A DNA stretch of 64,000 nt from Fragum whitleyi (GCA_948146395.1 OX411551.1:48812854-48876853); one strand, 5' to 3'. Shown: positions 22,160 through 34,405, counted from the first letter of the stretch. Numbers and translations: made by a program. Notes: generated by a model not told the origin, from the letters alone.

Positions 22160-22606
22160 CTACAATAAAGGTTTTTTGAAAGTATTGTAGAAATTAAATA
22201 ATTTGAAATCCAAAAATAGCCCCTCCAATATCCGTAGCTCTCGACAAAGCAGAGCAAAAATTTTTCCATGCAGGGGCATAAATTCCAAGTTAATCTAACA
22301 ATTTAAACTGAAGTAACTCCAAACATTTGTTCAACTTAGTGCAGTTTATCTACACTCACCAAGGTTTTGTGGGCATCATCAATAATTTCAGATCTACACT
22401 CGAGGAAATTTAAAAGGTTTAATAACAAATTGTTACATTGCTACGACCACTCACAGAGAACCAAAAGTTGGATCAGAACAAAACTATTGTTATTAAATGC
22501 CTATATTTCAAGACACAACTAGAGCTGTTGTAAAGCTAGCACTGACTACTACCCCCCCCCCCTCACTTTGTCCCAGAAGTGTTATCAAGCAGTACCTGTG
22601 TACAAA

Positions 22607-23285
22607 AGAATTAGAGCTGCTTGAACAGCTGATTTGCTCCACAGGCCTGAATCAACTGATATGATGAGAAATTCAGTGAATGAATTAATGAATTAATTTA
22701 AATTCTAAGTTGATAAGTGGTTTTAAGTGTCACATGCTGAAATATTTTTGCAAAGGAAAATTCAAGATTGATGAATAATATAATAGAAATTGACTTTCAC
22801 CTGTTAAATACATATTTTTTTATCCAATCACAGTAATTTTGTGCAGTCTGATAATGGGTCACCAAAGGAACGTTGATATACATCCGTTATATTCTGAGAA
22901 AATGATTTTCAAAGTTTCCACTATATAACATATAGAGAAATGACCTCGGCCCATAAAATACATATTTTTCATCTGATCCCAATAATTTTTGGCTGCATGA
23001 TAATGGGTCACCAAAAGATCATACTGATAAAGTTTGATAAATATACATCATTATATTCTGAGAAAACGTTTTTCAAAGTTTCCACTATATTAAATATTGA
23101 GAATTGACCTCCGCCCAAGGATCATTCCAGTAAAGTTTGGTTAAAATTCAGCCAGTAGTTCCTGAGGAAAAGATTTTGAAAGAAAAAGTTTATGATTGGA
23201 TGCACGGAAGCACTGCCAGAAAGACGCATGATGGACACAGCACCATGACAATAGCCCCAGTGGCCTTTGGCCAGTGGAGCCCTAA
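22607..23285 (+). mobile_element. AGAGCTGC...GGAGC element (H5)
   Basis: The 5' hairpin GCTGCTTGAACAGC is followed by GCTCCAC at 22636-22642. Two tandem diverged units follow (GATAATGGGTCACCAAA, TTTCCACTATAT). The 3' hairpin GTGGCCTTTGGCCA is followed by GTGGAGC at 23274-23280, the reverse complement of the 5' motif. A relative lies at 60765-61160. Confidence 0.6.
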
Positions 23286-23655
23286 AAAACAATGTACTTC
23301 CCTTGGTCATGCTTACCAATTAAATAAAGTTTCATGATTCTAGGTGAAATTATTATAGTTAAATTCTGTACACATTTTCGGATAAAGTCCGATTGTGACC
23401 TTGACCTTTATTACCTAAAAAGTTCATTTGATTTGGCAAAGTTTGATTGTAACCTTGACCTTTTCTGCCCTATAATAATAGGGTGCTTCTTTGGTCATGA
23501 GCAACAATTGTATAAAGTTTCATGATTCAATTGGTCACTTGATCTTAGAGTCTGTAGAGTAGAGCCTACTTTGTAGGTGTGTAAGTTTTCCAATTAAATC
23601 TTATCCTGCTGTAATTAAATAATGTTGAAAATAAGACCCACACTATTTTATGATG
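23286..23655. other. Spacer rich in GACCTT words
   Basis: Short diverged tandem similarity (AAAGTTTCATGATTC at about 23326 and 23514). No gene. Confidence 0.4.
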
Positions 23656-24005
23656 TACAGTCAATCCTGCTCGATTGACCACGTCTTTTCAGCGACAACT
23701 TTTATTAAACGACCATTGTAAAAAGTCCCTTCTCCGTAAGTGAAATTTCCGCAAAAGTGGACATTCTTAAACGAAAAAATGGTTTTTGATAAATCTTATG
23801 ACGTAAGAATCCATTAGAATCCTCTCATTGAGACGATTCTTATGGGTTCCAACATCCTATGATTCAGTCAGAATTATGTTGCAGTCTTTATATTCTATCA
23901 AAAAACACGTCTTTTTATCATTTATAATTGTACTAAGCGACCATTTCTATCAGCGTCCGCTTTTTAATGGTCCCCTCAGTGGTCGCTTAGTGCAAGTTTT
24001 ACTGT
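23656..24005. mobile_element. Small TIR element with TACAGT ends
   Basis: TACAGTCAATCCTGC at the left and GCAAGTTTTACTGT at the right form an imperfect inverted pair, followed by GACCAC and CAGCGACAA words typical of Tc1/mariner-like TIRs (inference). A 43-bp palindrome lies near the middle. Confidence 0.5.
23807..23849. repeat. 43-bp palindrome, copy 4, diverged
   Basis: GAATCCATTAGAATCCTCTC pairs imperfectly with GAGACGATTCTTATGGGTTC. Confidence 0.65.
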
Positions 24006-24132
24006 GATTTCGATCAAGCACTGGCTCAAGTTTTTCCAATGTTGTATAGCAACTTGAGGCAAGAAAAGGATGTAACGGTACGACCACAACAGCTATATGA
24101 CTGAAAGATTGTTGAAAGTGGCATACAGTCCC
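24000..24132 (+). repeat. SINE 3' fragment
   Basis: AAGAAAAGGATGTAACGGTA and GATTGTTGAAAGTGGCATAC match the SINE 3' domain. Confidence 0.55.
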
Positions 24133-24225
24133 ATTCAAACAAAATATTTAAGTTTAATCTTCCTTAAGAGGCCTGTGAGGTACGGGGATGCTTTACTGAC
24201 TCATCCCACTAATACTAATACTAAT
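24129..24225. repeat. 97-bp local duplication, uninterrupted copy
   Basis: The sequence from CCCATTCAAACAAAA to GGGATGCTTTACTGACTC recurs immediately afterwards. Here TTAA (24164-24167) is intact and the flanks CTTCC and GAGGCC are contiguous. Confidence 0.75.
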
Positions 24226-24264
24226 CCCATTCAAACAAAACTAAGAACTTAAGTTTAAACTTTC

Positions 24265-24493
24265 TTAACACTTTCCTGTTTTTACAAAATATGGACCTGT
24301 CCAAATTCAAAGGTTTTGCAGACGAATATTTAAAGTGGATTTAATTTGAAAAATAACCATTCAGTAGGGTAGAAAATAGTGTGGAATATGATGAAATTGC
24401 TTGTCAGAAGCAATTTCTTCTTTTTTCACAATGTTTTCTCGACCATGAAATCATAGGCACGTAAAAAGCAGGAATTAAACAGCAAAGGGTTAA
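24265..24493 (-). mobile_element. M2 MITE, TTAA-flanked
   Basis: TTAACACTTTCCTG to AGCAAAGGGTTAA is the reverse complement of 5972-6199, and TTAA flanks both ends. Confidence 0.8.
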
Positions 24494-24737
24494 AACCTTG
24501 TCATGCTGAACCCAGAATATTCCTTCTTTGGCAGGAGCTATAGACAAACATCAGCCTGCACTAATGTGCAGTCTGATGTTAGTCTTCACCACCTGTTTCT
24601 CACTTTCAAACCAGAATTGTCAATAGATTTAGTTTTTCAAATAAAAATTGACCTACAGTTTGTACTTCTAGTGCTATTTGCCCTTTGAATTTGATGAAAA
24701 TTTTAAGCCAAAATTCATTCCGCATGACAAGGGTTCA
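24490..24737. mobile_element. M1 MITE, adjacent to M2
   Basis: The left TTAA is shared with M2. The central stem (CAGCCTGCAC and GTGCAGTCTG) is present. The right end GCATGACAAGGGTTCA has TTAA mutated to TTCA. Confidence 0.8.
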
Positions 24738-26539
24738 GAGGCCTATGAGATACGGGGTTGCTTTACTGACTCAACCACTTCAAAATATTTGCATGATCTA
24801 AATGCTATGCAGACCTTTTACATTTTGAATACTATACTCAACTTTACTATAGGTTGAATGACATATCCAAAATAGGATATGACAATTTTGAGATAAAATT
24901 GACCATTTTAAAACATCAAGTTTGTACTTATCGCAAAATTTATCTCCACTTTTTGTCAATTATGTAACGATTTTCCACAAATTCAAATAATACATCATAG
25001 TGATAAAAATGAACTATGATCTAGAGAATAGAACTTTTATTCACACCAATGTTTAAATTCTATACATTCTTCATAATAAATTGGTCAAAATTGAATTTAA
25101 AAACAAGAGGGCCATTGGCCCTTAAGCCCTCACCTAAGGCATATAGTTGACAAAGGTGGCAACATGTCAAAACTACTTACTTGAAATTCATTACTGGCCT
25201 ATCAAAAGTCAAATATATCAAGAAGAAAAATATAAAGTCAAATATGTTGCCTCTAAAGTATTAAAAAAATATTTTTTTGAGATTAAAGGTGTCCTAGTTT
25301 TTGACCCTCTTTCAAACTTATATAAGATTTCAAGGCAAACTTTCTGACAAAGATGCAGAATTTTCAATACAAGAGTGCATTCATGGATTTTTCATAAATT
25401 TGCCCCCTTATCCTCATTTTTATCCCCACTTGCCCCAATTTCAAACTTGGCCTAGGTTTAATGGACTAGCATTCTTACCAAGTTTCAAGACATTCGAGTA
25501 AAAAAATTGGCATCAAGTGTGTTCACCAGGTATCTCTAGAAATTGACCCCTTGACCTGTTTTCTAAGCCCGACTTGAATTAATTAAGAACTGGAACTAAA
25601 TTTCATGACTACAAACAGTCTGACCAAGGTTTTCTAAGATTTGACCTCTTAACCCCATTTTGACCCCATTTGACCTAATCATAATTTTCAAGACATTTGA
25701 GTAAAAAAATATGGCCTCAAGAGTGCATACAAAGTTTTTCTAAGATTTGAATCTTTGACCCCATTTTTGACTCCATTTCAATTTTGACCTAGATTTCATG
25801 GAGCCAAACATTCTTGCCAAGTTTTGCAACATTTAAGCTAAAAATATGGCCTCTAGAATGCATACAAGGTTTTTTTAAGATTTGAATCACTCTCATTTTT
25901 GACTCCACTTGACCCAATTTCAAAATTGACTCATAATGGATGAAGACAAACATTCTGACAAAGTTTCAAGACAATTTAGCCAAAAATGTGGTCTCTAGAG
26001 TGCGCACAAAGTTTTTCTATAATTTGACCCCTTGAACCCAGTTTTTATCCCACTTGACCCAATTTCAAATTTGACAGAGATTTGATGGAGACAAACATTC
26101 TGACCAAGTTTCAAGACATTTGAGCCAAAATGTTGCCTCAAGAGTTCACACATCAGCGTTCTCCGCAGGCCCTTATGGCGTATCGGGGCCGATACGCCTT
26201 CAAGAAATTTAACAGGTTGCCAATACACCTTAGGAACGCCGATACGCTTAAATTTGATCACCGATACAGCTTAATTTCTTTCTGAACAAAGGGTCAAAAC
26301 GAGCAATAAAACTGATTGCAGACGCGCGGTCATTACATAATGGCGATCTGGGAAGATGTATACACAAAGACCCTAATTGATAAGACTTTTGCTAATTGGT
26401 GATTATCGATTTTTTCTTCACGGTTGGTTGATTTTCACTGGTTCCTCACTTCAGTAACAGAGAAGAACAGATGGATACCAATACGAAAACGGTCACTTAC
26501 AGTCCACTTCATTTACCGAAAATTGCCAATTTTTACCGA

Positions 26540-26746
26540 GATCCACCGGAAATAATGGAAAAAGTTGTTTTCACATCCTCTCCTAACCCCAAACTGCTAT
26601 CTCACTTAGGTCTACGATTATTAACCCATGGGTGAGTGATTTATAGTCAGAAAGAATGAGTGCAGCCGTCGGAGATATACACGGAATCCCAATATTGACA
26701 GTCCGGCGCGCTATCAACTGCGCTTTGTCGATGGCAGGGATGAAAT
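26540..26746 (-). repeat. tRNA-derived SINE, 3' truncated
   Basis: Minus strand: head around GCGCAGTTGATAGCGCG, a decayed B box, GACCTAAGTGAGATAGCAG. The GTGCTCC end is missing. Confidence 0.7.
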
Positions 26747-27889
26747 TGGACACCAAAAAGTCTAGCTCGCATGCGATTAGATCCAAGTTAATAAATTTCA
26801 GAAGAAGCCGTGTTTTCGCAAAATGAGCTAATCTCGTTTTTTATTCTCAAATCTTGAACATTTACCGCTGTTGACAAACGATTCAAAAAGCGACTCGCCC
26901 CTTACCCAATTTATTGGTTTATTACCTCCCTTTGCCAATCCCGTTGAATTTTCTTATAAATATTACATTTTTTTGTAAATATATGATAGAATTTTGTTTC
27001 TTTTTCATTAAACTTATTCACATTATAGTCATGTTTTACAGGGTTTGAAACTTCAAAGCCCGATTGAATCATTATCGTTGATTCTTATCTCTCACTAAAT
27101 AGACAACTTCATTCAGTTTTAAACAGGAAGCTATATAAAAACCTACATTTCCCGCTAAGCAGCAAAGAAACAAGAAAACAAAGAAACTAAAAATGGCGCG
27201 AAACTGATGGTGACCGCGTCGCTTCGCATTTGTCTGGACTTTCTTTCCTGACGATCTACTATCTGATAATCAAAGCCTTGAATTAATCTTGACAAACCCA
27301 GGGATACGAACGTATGACTTGTACGGTTTTCGAGAAGAAGCTTTCGATACCCCTTGACTTGTGAAGATGATCTTTGCAAACCGGCGATTCAAATGTCGTA
27401 ACTACAGATTCATTTAATTGAATTTACGGCATTTTTTCTCGCTCATCGAAGAATGCGGTCCTGCACTCCGAGAGCTTTGATTACTTTGGTATAGTTTCGA
27501 TCGGACGTAGGGTATTGTTTATTTTGATTGCGTAGATAATTATTTTCTCCTATTTTCCAGAAGACAACATTTAAAATATGAAATTCGTCGATCTTATGAA
27601 ACTTTATGGATTTTACTAACTTTACCCTTTTGAGATCGTCGTTATCGGTGTTTCTCAGCTGCCGGGCAGGAAGGCCCGAGAAATCGCGACTCAGAGAACT
27701 AAGAGGAGTCTGCGATCGTTTAACCCTACAAACTAGATTACTTTATCAAAGATAGTTTTGTTTAGCTTGGGGACAACAAAACGATCTTAAAATAAAATAT
27801 ATCAAAGTAATAAACCGCGTTTTTTCTTCAACTCATTGCCGAGTTTTAAAAATATAAAATGCGATGGCCTAAATATGTACATGTATAGG

Positions 27890-28120
27890 CATATTTAGAT
27901 GTGCGATATCGTTATCAATATTACCCTGTGTCTGTTACGTTTCCGCGGTACGTTATTGTTCACCGCGGGAGGGACGGGGGGAGAGGGATCGGCGGCGGCA
28001 GGGGCGGGGTACAGCGTTATAGCAGAAACATCCACTTCTTCTTCCGCTGTTACATTTCTTGGACCCCGACCACAGCGTTTAAATGAAGTTGCAGTGTATT
28101 TGCTCAAGTCAAACTAGATT
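27890..28120. other. GC-rich island within the 3.1-kb element
   Basis: A 200-base GC-rich patch is open in several frames on both strands, including a minus frame of 70 codons rich in Pro and Ala. The openness is explained by base composition and no splice-supported gene was found. It might be a former exon or promoter captured by the element. Confidence 0.3.
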
Positions 28121-29442
28121 TACCTTTATGTTCCAATGTGAATTTTGATTATATTAAACAAAAAATCGACAAGAATATGCAGTTTTCGCGATCTTTCTAC
28201 TACCGAGATTTAGGCAGAATAAGACATCGCAGACAGTCTGTCTGTTTAAAATTCACTTACCCCAAGCTTAGTTCCCAATTGATGTGGACATTACATCTAA
28301 TTTCTGTTAGAAAATTGAAACAAAACTTTTGATAATTCTCCACAGGAACGCAATTTCTTAACTAGATTCGTACCCTTATATGTTCAACCCAAAACTTTTT
28401 TTCTTTTTTTTTTTGTTCATTCCAGAATTGAAATCAAGATAAATTCTATTATTTCTAAATTAGGTGAAAGAAATTGATATGGGAAATAAATGTTACAAAA
28501 AAAAAGAAGAAAAAAAATTAAGAAAAAAAACCTTGTAAAATCAAAGTGCTAAAAGTCCTGTCACAGGCTTCTCTAAACAAACTAGGTATCAACTTTTAAA
28601 TTTGTTACATGATTATTGTAGAATAAAATAATGTTCTTAGAGATATTTTTGGGGGGAAGATATGAAAAGGGTTTGTAAACACATAACTAATAGAATCTAG
28701 TTGTACTTATTTCAGGAGAAGGGCCTTCCTCAATCATACAAGGACTTCCCAAGGATTTTAAAAATTCCTTATATACGTTATTAAAAAAGAGACCTATAAA
28801 AGTTGAACAATACATGCAGTGCTGTCCTTGGAACTCTCAAATATATGAGCATAACACAGCCTAAGTGCAGTTGATTTACTGTTTTCTTTGACTCTTTAAT
28901 TCAATTTACTTAAATATTCCAATTTTCTTCATTTCTTTTGTAATAGTCTTTTAGTAAACAGTATTTTCTATTAAAGGGAAGGGATACAAGGGGAAGGGGG
29001 GAAGGGGGGATTTTTAAGCCATCATGCAAAATTTTATTGATGATTTGGGAGTTAAGTTATTTATGAGATACTATAAAGGTGTCAAAGAAAAAAGTTCAAA
29101 TCAAATTATATATTCAGCAGAACAGAAATTCTGCTTCACAAATATCAAAATCCTTATCCAGTAAAACCACTGTAACCATCCTTTATTATTAACAGAAATA
29201 CAAAGTAATTTGACAATATAGCCGCGCGCATATGCCACTACGCCTTCCAAATTTTCTGGGGAGAACCCTGCACATGATCACTATAGCTCACATTGCGCAC
29301 TTCCTGCTCAGATGAGCTAAAAAAAAAACAAAGTGCTGAAAGTACTGAATGCACTTATCGTGATTCAGTACTAGCTTTTTCTGAAAATATGATATTTAGA
29401 CTCCCTGGTAAAAAAAAGGAAAATCAGATTGTATAAACTAAG

Positions 29443-30159
29443 ACAAGAAGGCCATATAGTGGCCCTAAATCGCTAACCTTAGTAAACTGTCTTTAGATCT
29501 AATCTCTTAACCTAGTGTTTAACCACACTTGACCCAAATTCAAAACCAGATTTAGATTTCATCATCTAGACAATAAATCTGACCAATTTTCAGGTTGATT
29601 GACAAAAAAAATATGGCCTTTAGAGTGTCTATAAAGTTTTTCTAAGTTTTGACCCCTTGACCTCATTTTTTACCACACTTGACCCCAATCCAAACTTGAC
29701 CTAATTTCATCAAGACAATCATTCTGATCATTTTTTTTGGTTTATTGAGCAAAGAAATATGGCTTCTAAGAGTGTCTACAAGGTTTTCCTAAGATTTGGC
29801 CCCTTGACCCAATTTTTGACTCCACTTGACCCAATTCCAATCTTGACCTAGATTTCATCAAGTTAATCATTCTGACCAAGTTTAAGGATTTGAACAAAAA
29901 TATGGCTCCTACAGTGTATACAAGGTTTTTTCAAAATTTGACCCCCTTGATGTCATTTTTGACCCCACTTGACCCAATTTCAAACTTGACTTAGATTTTA
30001 TCAAGATAATCATTCCGACCAATTTTCATGTTGATTGAGCAAAAAACATGAATTTTAGAGTGTCTACAAGGTAAATGTTGACAACACACAACACACAATG
30101 CACAATGGACATCATTTAACCACAAAAGCTCACTTTGAGCACTTTGTGCTCATTGAGCT
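29443..30159 (+). mobile_element. H2 element, about five units
   Basis: ACAAGAAGGCCATATAGTGG start, five 145-base units (TTGACCC and CACTTGACCCAA anchors), ACAACACACAACACAC, and the 3' hairpin AGCTCACTTTGAGCAC with GTGCTCATTGAGCT at 30127-30159. Begins about 125 bases after the end of the previous H2 copy. Confidence 0.8.
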
Positions 30160-30264
30160 GATAAGACAGCATATATGTGCACTGTAGGTTGATCTTCATG
30201 TACACTGACAGACAAGGGCAAAACAATATACCCCCTCATCTTCGAAGGGGGGGGGGAATAATAA

Positions 30265-30671
30265 TATTTATTCCTTAGTGCTTTTCGGTGGTTTATCGAG
30301 AAATAACAGTAGATTATCACTTGATAATCTCACCACAAAAGCAGTGAAATTATCAAAAACATATACCCTGCTTTTGTGCCTTTCATCCTATCTGACATCA
30401 TCTATGCAGGTCGAAATAAGTGACGTCAAGATGAACATTGCATAGCAATCACATGTAAAATGACACGCTTTACAAAAGGTATGCCCCAGAAATTTCACAT
30501 TTTTGTCTCATTTTTGCAATAAAGAAATAGAATAATTGTTTGTTTTTTTCGTGTAAGATCGATCAATATTTTATTTTGTGAACAACAAAAGCTATATTTT
30601 CACTTGAGGCTCCTACACTTTTGAAAATACAGCTCTTGTTGTTCACTCAATGAATATGAATTGATCTTACA
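30265..30671 (-). repeat. Dispersed repeat family A, reverse copy
   Basis: Reverse complement of 1-394 over its length, with clear divergence. Ends at TTGATCTTAC. Confidence 0.8.
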
Positions 30672-31281
30672 TTGAAACAAACAATTATCCTCTATTGGTG
30701 CTTACACTGTACTCTTTAAAGAGTAAAAATTGGGTAACTTTTCAACAGACAAGTCACAATTATACCCTATTTTAGAAAATTATCACCATAATCTAAATAA
30801 TTATCATGTTTTTGAGCACTTTATTGGTCTTCAATCATATTTCATCTCGTAAAAGAACAATTAGCTGTATCTAATGTGATAATTATCTGTTACTACAGAA
30901 TCTTTGCTTCCTCGTTTCATTTCCATTACAAGAAATTGAGTTTATAACAAGGAGCACCATCCCTGTGTTAAGGATGTAAAAACATTTCGCAAGCCCTTTT
31001 AGCAGATACCCCTCTTTGCATGTGCACATTCATACAAAGCGAGGTATCATTTCAAAAACACTTTGCTAATGCTTTCATCCTGAATGCAGGACAGGTTGGC
31101 ATCGAAAACTAATGCCCCTAAAACAGCATTGTTTGAAAGTTTGACCTTGATAATTGACCCTGACTTAGTGAGATGACCTTGACCTTCAAATTTACAGATT
31201 ATTGAGATAAACCTTAATGCTAAATTAGAGAATTGTAACATCAGTTAAGGGAAAATGATAGTTGCTATTTAAGTCACAGGC
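30672..31281. other. Spacer with GACCTTGACC words
   Basis: A diverged minisatellite-element fragment is likely at 31020-31250. No gene. Confidence 0.4.
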
Positions 31282-32403
31282 TACCGTATTTCACCTTTTA
31301 GACGCGCCCTCCCTAATAAACGCGCTCCCCCATTAATACGATTCCCAAGCCCTTGACTATACGATCAACAACATCCAACCGTCCACGGTCCGTGATGAAA
31401 AATCCGGTCTCGAATTTAATTTCATTAGCTGCTACTCCACGACGTAATGTTCAATAGATTGTGGGTTAACTATCTTAAATTCCTATCAGGATAAGGCTGG
31501 TTGCGTCATTAAAAGATCGTTCAACATCTGAAAAGCTAGCGCGTCCTAAATCGCGCAGTTTTCCGGAAGCGCGAAAGGTTAAAATCTAACACAAGATTAA
31601 AACTATTTCTCGTCATTCTTCATAAGTCACATGTGAACAAAATCCATTTTCTTCACGTTGTTACGAAAATATTTCTGAAATCCTTTTACCTTCTGCAATT
31701 ATAAAAATTATCCGAGTCAAATGATTAAATCCTAGTCACAATTTATACTGTTAAAAAAGGAAAACCCCCGTAAAATCTCGTGTGTTACTTATTTCAAAAG
31801 CGACGTCGCCGCTTGCAAGAATCTGGGGACTTCAAAAGGTGCCGACACGTGGTGACCCAGCTAGCTCCAGACGTGTTGTGTTTTCACTACGAAACATTCC
31901 ATTTCATGTACCGGGTGCATTTACACATCACAAAATTTTAGGATTTAATACAGGATTATTTATTTCATACGTGAATATGTAATGATTTATTAGACCGCTT
32001 TGTCCATCGGTACCGGAACATTGAATATTGCATCGTCTGGAACTTCCTATCTTGTACAAATAATAACAATAATAATAATCTCGGCTTCTGCTAACGCAAT
32101 CATTTGCTTTTGAAAGCTGCAATTAATGGTCGAAGGTGACCGTTTTTCGATAGATGACTTTAAATGACAGAATTATAATTCATTATTTAACATTTTATTT
32201 TATTTTTTAAATTTATAGCCTTAATAGATAAATAGGAAAGCATATTGGGTAGCGCACGTATTTCAATCGATAATGTTAACACTCTGCTTCTCTTAGGTAC
32301 CAAAATACGTATTTTTTTTAATTAGGTAAAAGGATCTGAAAAAATAGCGCCCTCACGACGTTTTGCATCGCGCCCGGGTGCGTTTAATAGGAGAAATACG
32401 GTA
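31282..32403 (-). mobile_element. Family B element, full length
   Basis: Ends TACCGTATTTCACC and GGAGAAATACGGTA are inverted. The interior is the reverse complement of 958-2078. The flanking TA may be target or element. No transposase ORF. A solo end with the same GGAGAAATACGGTA lies at 36127-36147. Confidence 0.8.
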
Positions 32404-32500
32404 AGTTTTTACAGACAGACAGACAGACAGACAAATGGTCAGTCGGACTGACACCAGTAAAACAATATGCTCCCAATTATTGATCCAGGGGCATCAATAT
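32404..32500 (+). repeat. GACA microsatellite and element tail
   Basis: (CAGA)n at about 32411-32433 is followed by ATATGCTCCC and AGGGGCATC, resembling the 3' end of the next element. Confidence 0.6.
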
Positions 32501-32531
32501 TGCAGGCATTAGCAAGATAACTTAAGATAGA

Positions 32532-32810
32532 ACAAGATGTGTTTGTGAAACACAAAAGCCCCTGCAACTGCATTTTTTTTTTTAAATTTTACCTTGACAG
32601 ATGACCTTGACCTTGTCAAATGACCTTGGTACCAGCAGATGCATATCATTGAGATCTATAATCAAACCGAATATGAGCATTGTATCTTGAATAGCTTTGA
32701 AAATATTGGCAAGTTTTTTGGTTATGTTTTGCAGACAGACAGACAGACTGACAGACAGACAGAAAATGGTAAAAAAATATGCTCCCGATCTTTTGATGCA
32801 GGGGCATAAA
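32532..32810 (+). mobile_element. ACAAGAT element, GCCCCTGCA type (H4)
   Basis: Starts ACAAGATGTGTTTGTGAAACAC (a hairpin). GCCCCTGCA is at 32558-32566, a GACA microsatellite at 32733-32762, and TGCAGGGGC at 32797-32805, followed by ATAAAAA. The 3' motif is the reverse complement of the 5' motif. Confidence 0.75.
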
Positions 32811-33288
32811 AATAGTTTACAACTTCTAGATAAAATTATTTCAATAGTTATAGAAATCCAAATGTTTTTTTGTACTCATTGGATTTGTCTGTCTTGTCAA
32901 GACAATTTGAATTAGAACCATAACGTAGGGTTATATAGGGTTTCTATAGATTTTAGATGGTTTAACCCCTTCTTATCTGTACCTCTGTTGCTTGATGTGT
33001 TTTCAAATATGTTTCCTTCTTTCTTTTTTTTCCTTTTTTTAAAAAACATAACATGTAACCAATATCAGGATTGTGTAGAAATGGGCTTAGATCATCTGTT
33101 ACACTGTTGATAACCAAATGACAGCTGTTTTAGTTAAATGCAATTTACAGCTGTGCAGAAACATGTAGCTACATCAGGTAATAAATTATAAACTTTTTTT
33201 AAAAAAATCAATGATTTCAAATGTTTCATAAAACTAAATTATGGGAAATTACCATAACCAATGAAATTCAATTGAATTTGAAAGAAAA
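32811..33288. other. AT-rich spacer, no gene seen
   Basis: Nothing recognised. Confidence 0.4.
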
Positions 33289-33535
33289 TTAAACCTTGTC
33301 ATGCTGAACCCGGAATATTCCTGCTTTGGCAGGAGCTGTAGACAAACATCAGCCTGCACATATGTGCAGTCTGATGTTAGTCTACACCACCTGTTTCTCT
33401 CTTTGTAACCAGAATTGCCAATAGATTTATACATTTTTTTAAATTAAAATTGACTTCAGTTGGTAATTTTGGTACTTTTTGCCCTTTGATTTTGACGAAA
33501 ATTTTTAGCCAAAATTTATTCAACATGACAAAGGT
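33289..33535. mobile_element. M1 MITE, full length
   Basis: Left TTAAACCTTGTCATGCTGAA, central stem TGCACATATGTGCA, right end TTCAACATGACAAAGG. The right TTAA is lost. Confidence 0.75.
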
Positions 33536-33743
33536 AAGATTATTAAGACTAACAATAGATTTTGATTGCAACTAGTACCAAGAATGCAAGAATGAGACCT
33601 TCAACTTAGTTCTTGACCTTGGCTTAATCTAATTCATTTCTATTTAATTGTGACAAAAGTTTAAAGCTTATAGAAATACTCTTCAGCACCCAATCCAGCC
33701 ATGTTTTCAGTATGATAAAATATGCAAACTGTTTGCATATCAT

Positions 33744-33781
33744 ATCCCACTTTGCATGTACACTTGCATGCAAAGTGGGAT
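33744..33781. repeat. Hairpin, 15-base perfect arms
   Basis: ATCCCACTTTGCATG pairs exactly with CATGCAAAGTGGGAT. Confidence 0.75.
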
Positions 33782-33939
33782 GTTATTTGCTGACAGTCTG
33801 CTCTGTGATCCTGAAATTAGGACCACTTTTCATGTTCCTGGAAGTGGAGCAGGGGCTCAATTCCACTGCTAGCTATAGAGTGTGTGTTGTTAAGTTGGTT
33901 GGCAGTTATTTAAGTGTTTTTTCTCATTGAAATAACCCA

Positions 33940-34020
33940 GTGATTGTGGGACTTGAACCATGGACCTTTAAGTCACAAATTAAGCGCATATAATCATCAC
34001 TTTGCCATCAAGTCAGATCT
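33940..34020 (-). repeat. tRNA-like SINE head remnant
   Basis: Minus strand shows a B-box-like GGTTCAAGTCCCAC preceded by a decayed A-box region. The arms do not form a tRNA. Confidence 0.4.
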
Positions 34021-34175
34021 TTAATTTGAACCACACCTATATGCAAAAAATTGATGTAAAAAATCTACACATTTAAAAACATTCTTTCTTCAAAAATTCT
34101 TTCAGATAACAATTTTAGAGCAATTCTTCATGTTTGAAAGCTTATTTTAATATTAGACTTTATCAATTGTTGTAT

Positions 34176-34405
34176 TGATACCCCTTATCATGATGAATTT
34201 CAATTTTGTTTCAAACCTTAATGCCCCTTTTTACATATAAATCTACCTGATTCAGGTTTCCAAGGAAATATAAGCAGAAATGAGGCAGTGTAGGCTAAGA
34301 TTAGACAGCACATATGTGCAGGCTGATCTTAGTCTAAACTTACTGCCAAAGATTTTGGGGATTTATCTCAGAAATATGCCATTAACAGCATGAGAAGAAT
34401 TAATA
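34176..34405. mobile_element. Diverged M1-like MITE
   Basis: ACCCCTTATCATGATGAA and the core GATTAGACAGCACATATGTG with CAGGCTGATCTTAGTC are M1-like. Ends are degraded. Confidence 0.5.

Larger units (their letters stand above)
24226..24780. repeat. 97-bp local duplication, copy interrupted by two MITEs
   Basis: The same sequence as 24129-24225, but between CTTTCTTAA (to 24268) and GAGGCC (from 24738) it carries M2 followed by M1. Confidence 0.75.
26154..29270. mobile_element. 3.1-kb non-autonomous TIR transposon
   Basis: The left end CAGCGTTCTCCGCAG mirrors the right end CTGGGGAGAACCCTG (13 of 15). CACAT directly precedes (26149-26153) and directly follows (29271-29275), consistent with a 5-bp target duplication. 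GATACGCC words recur just inside the left end. No transposase ORF; it contains a SINE fragment and a GC-rich island. The superfamily is not assigned. Confidence 0.7.
25103..29318 (+). mobile_element. H2 element split by a 3.1-kb transposon
   Basis: The 5' part starts ACAAGAGGGCCATTGGCCC, then CCTCACCTAAGG and roughly six diverged 145-base units (to about 26150). The 3' hairpin AGCTCACATTGCGCAC, CTGCTCAGATGAGCT, lies at 29285-29318. The two parts are separated by the TIR element 26154-29270. Joining the outer parts gives a normal H2 layout. Confidence 0.7.

Noticed and set aside
27895..28117. Overlapping frames on both strands in a GC-rich patch as a gene
   Set aside because: Several frames are open at once, which is expected from GC-rich composition; no acceptor or donor pair supports an exon.
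1..32403. A single large inverted duplication linking 0-2 kb and 30-32 kb
   Set aside because: Repeat order (A then B) is the same in both places while orientation is reversed; an inverted duplication would also reverse the order.
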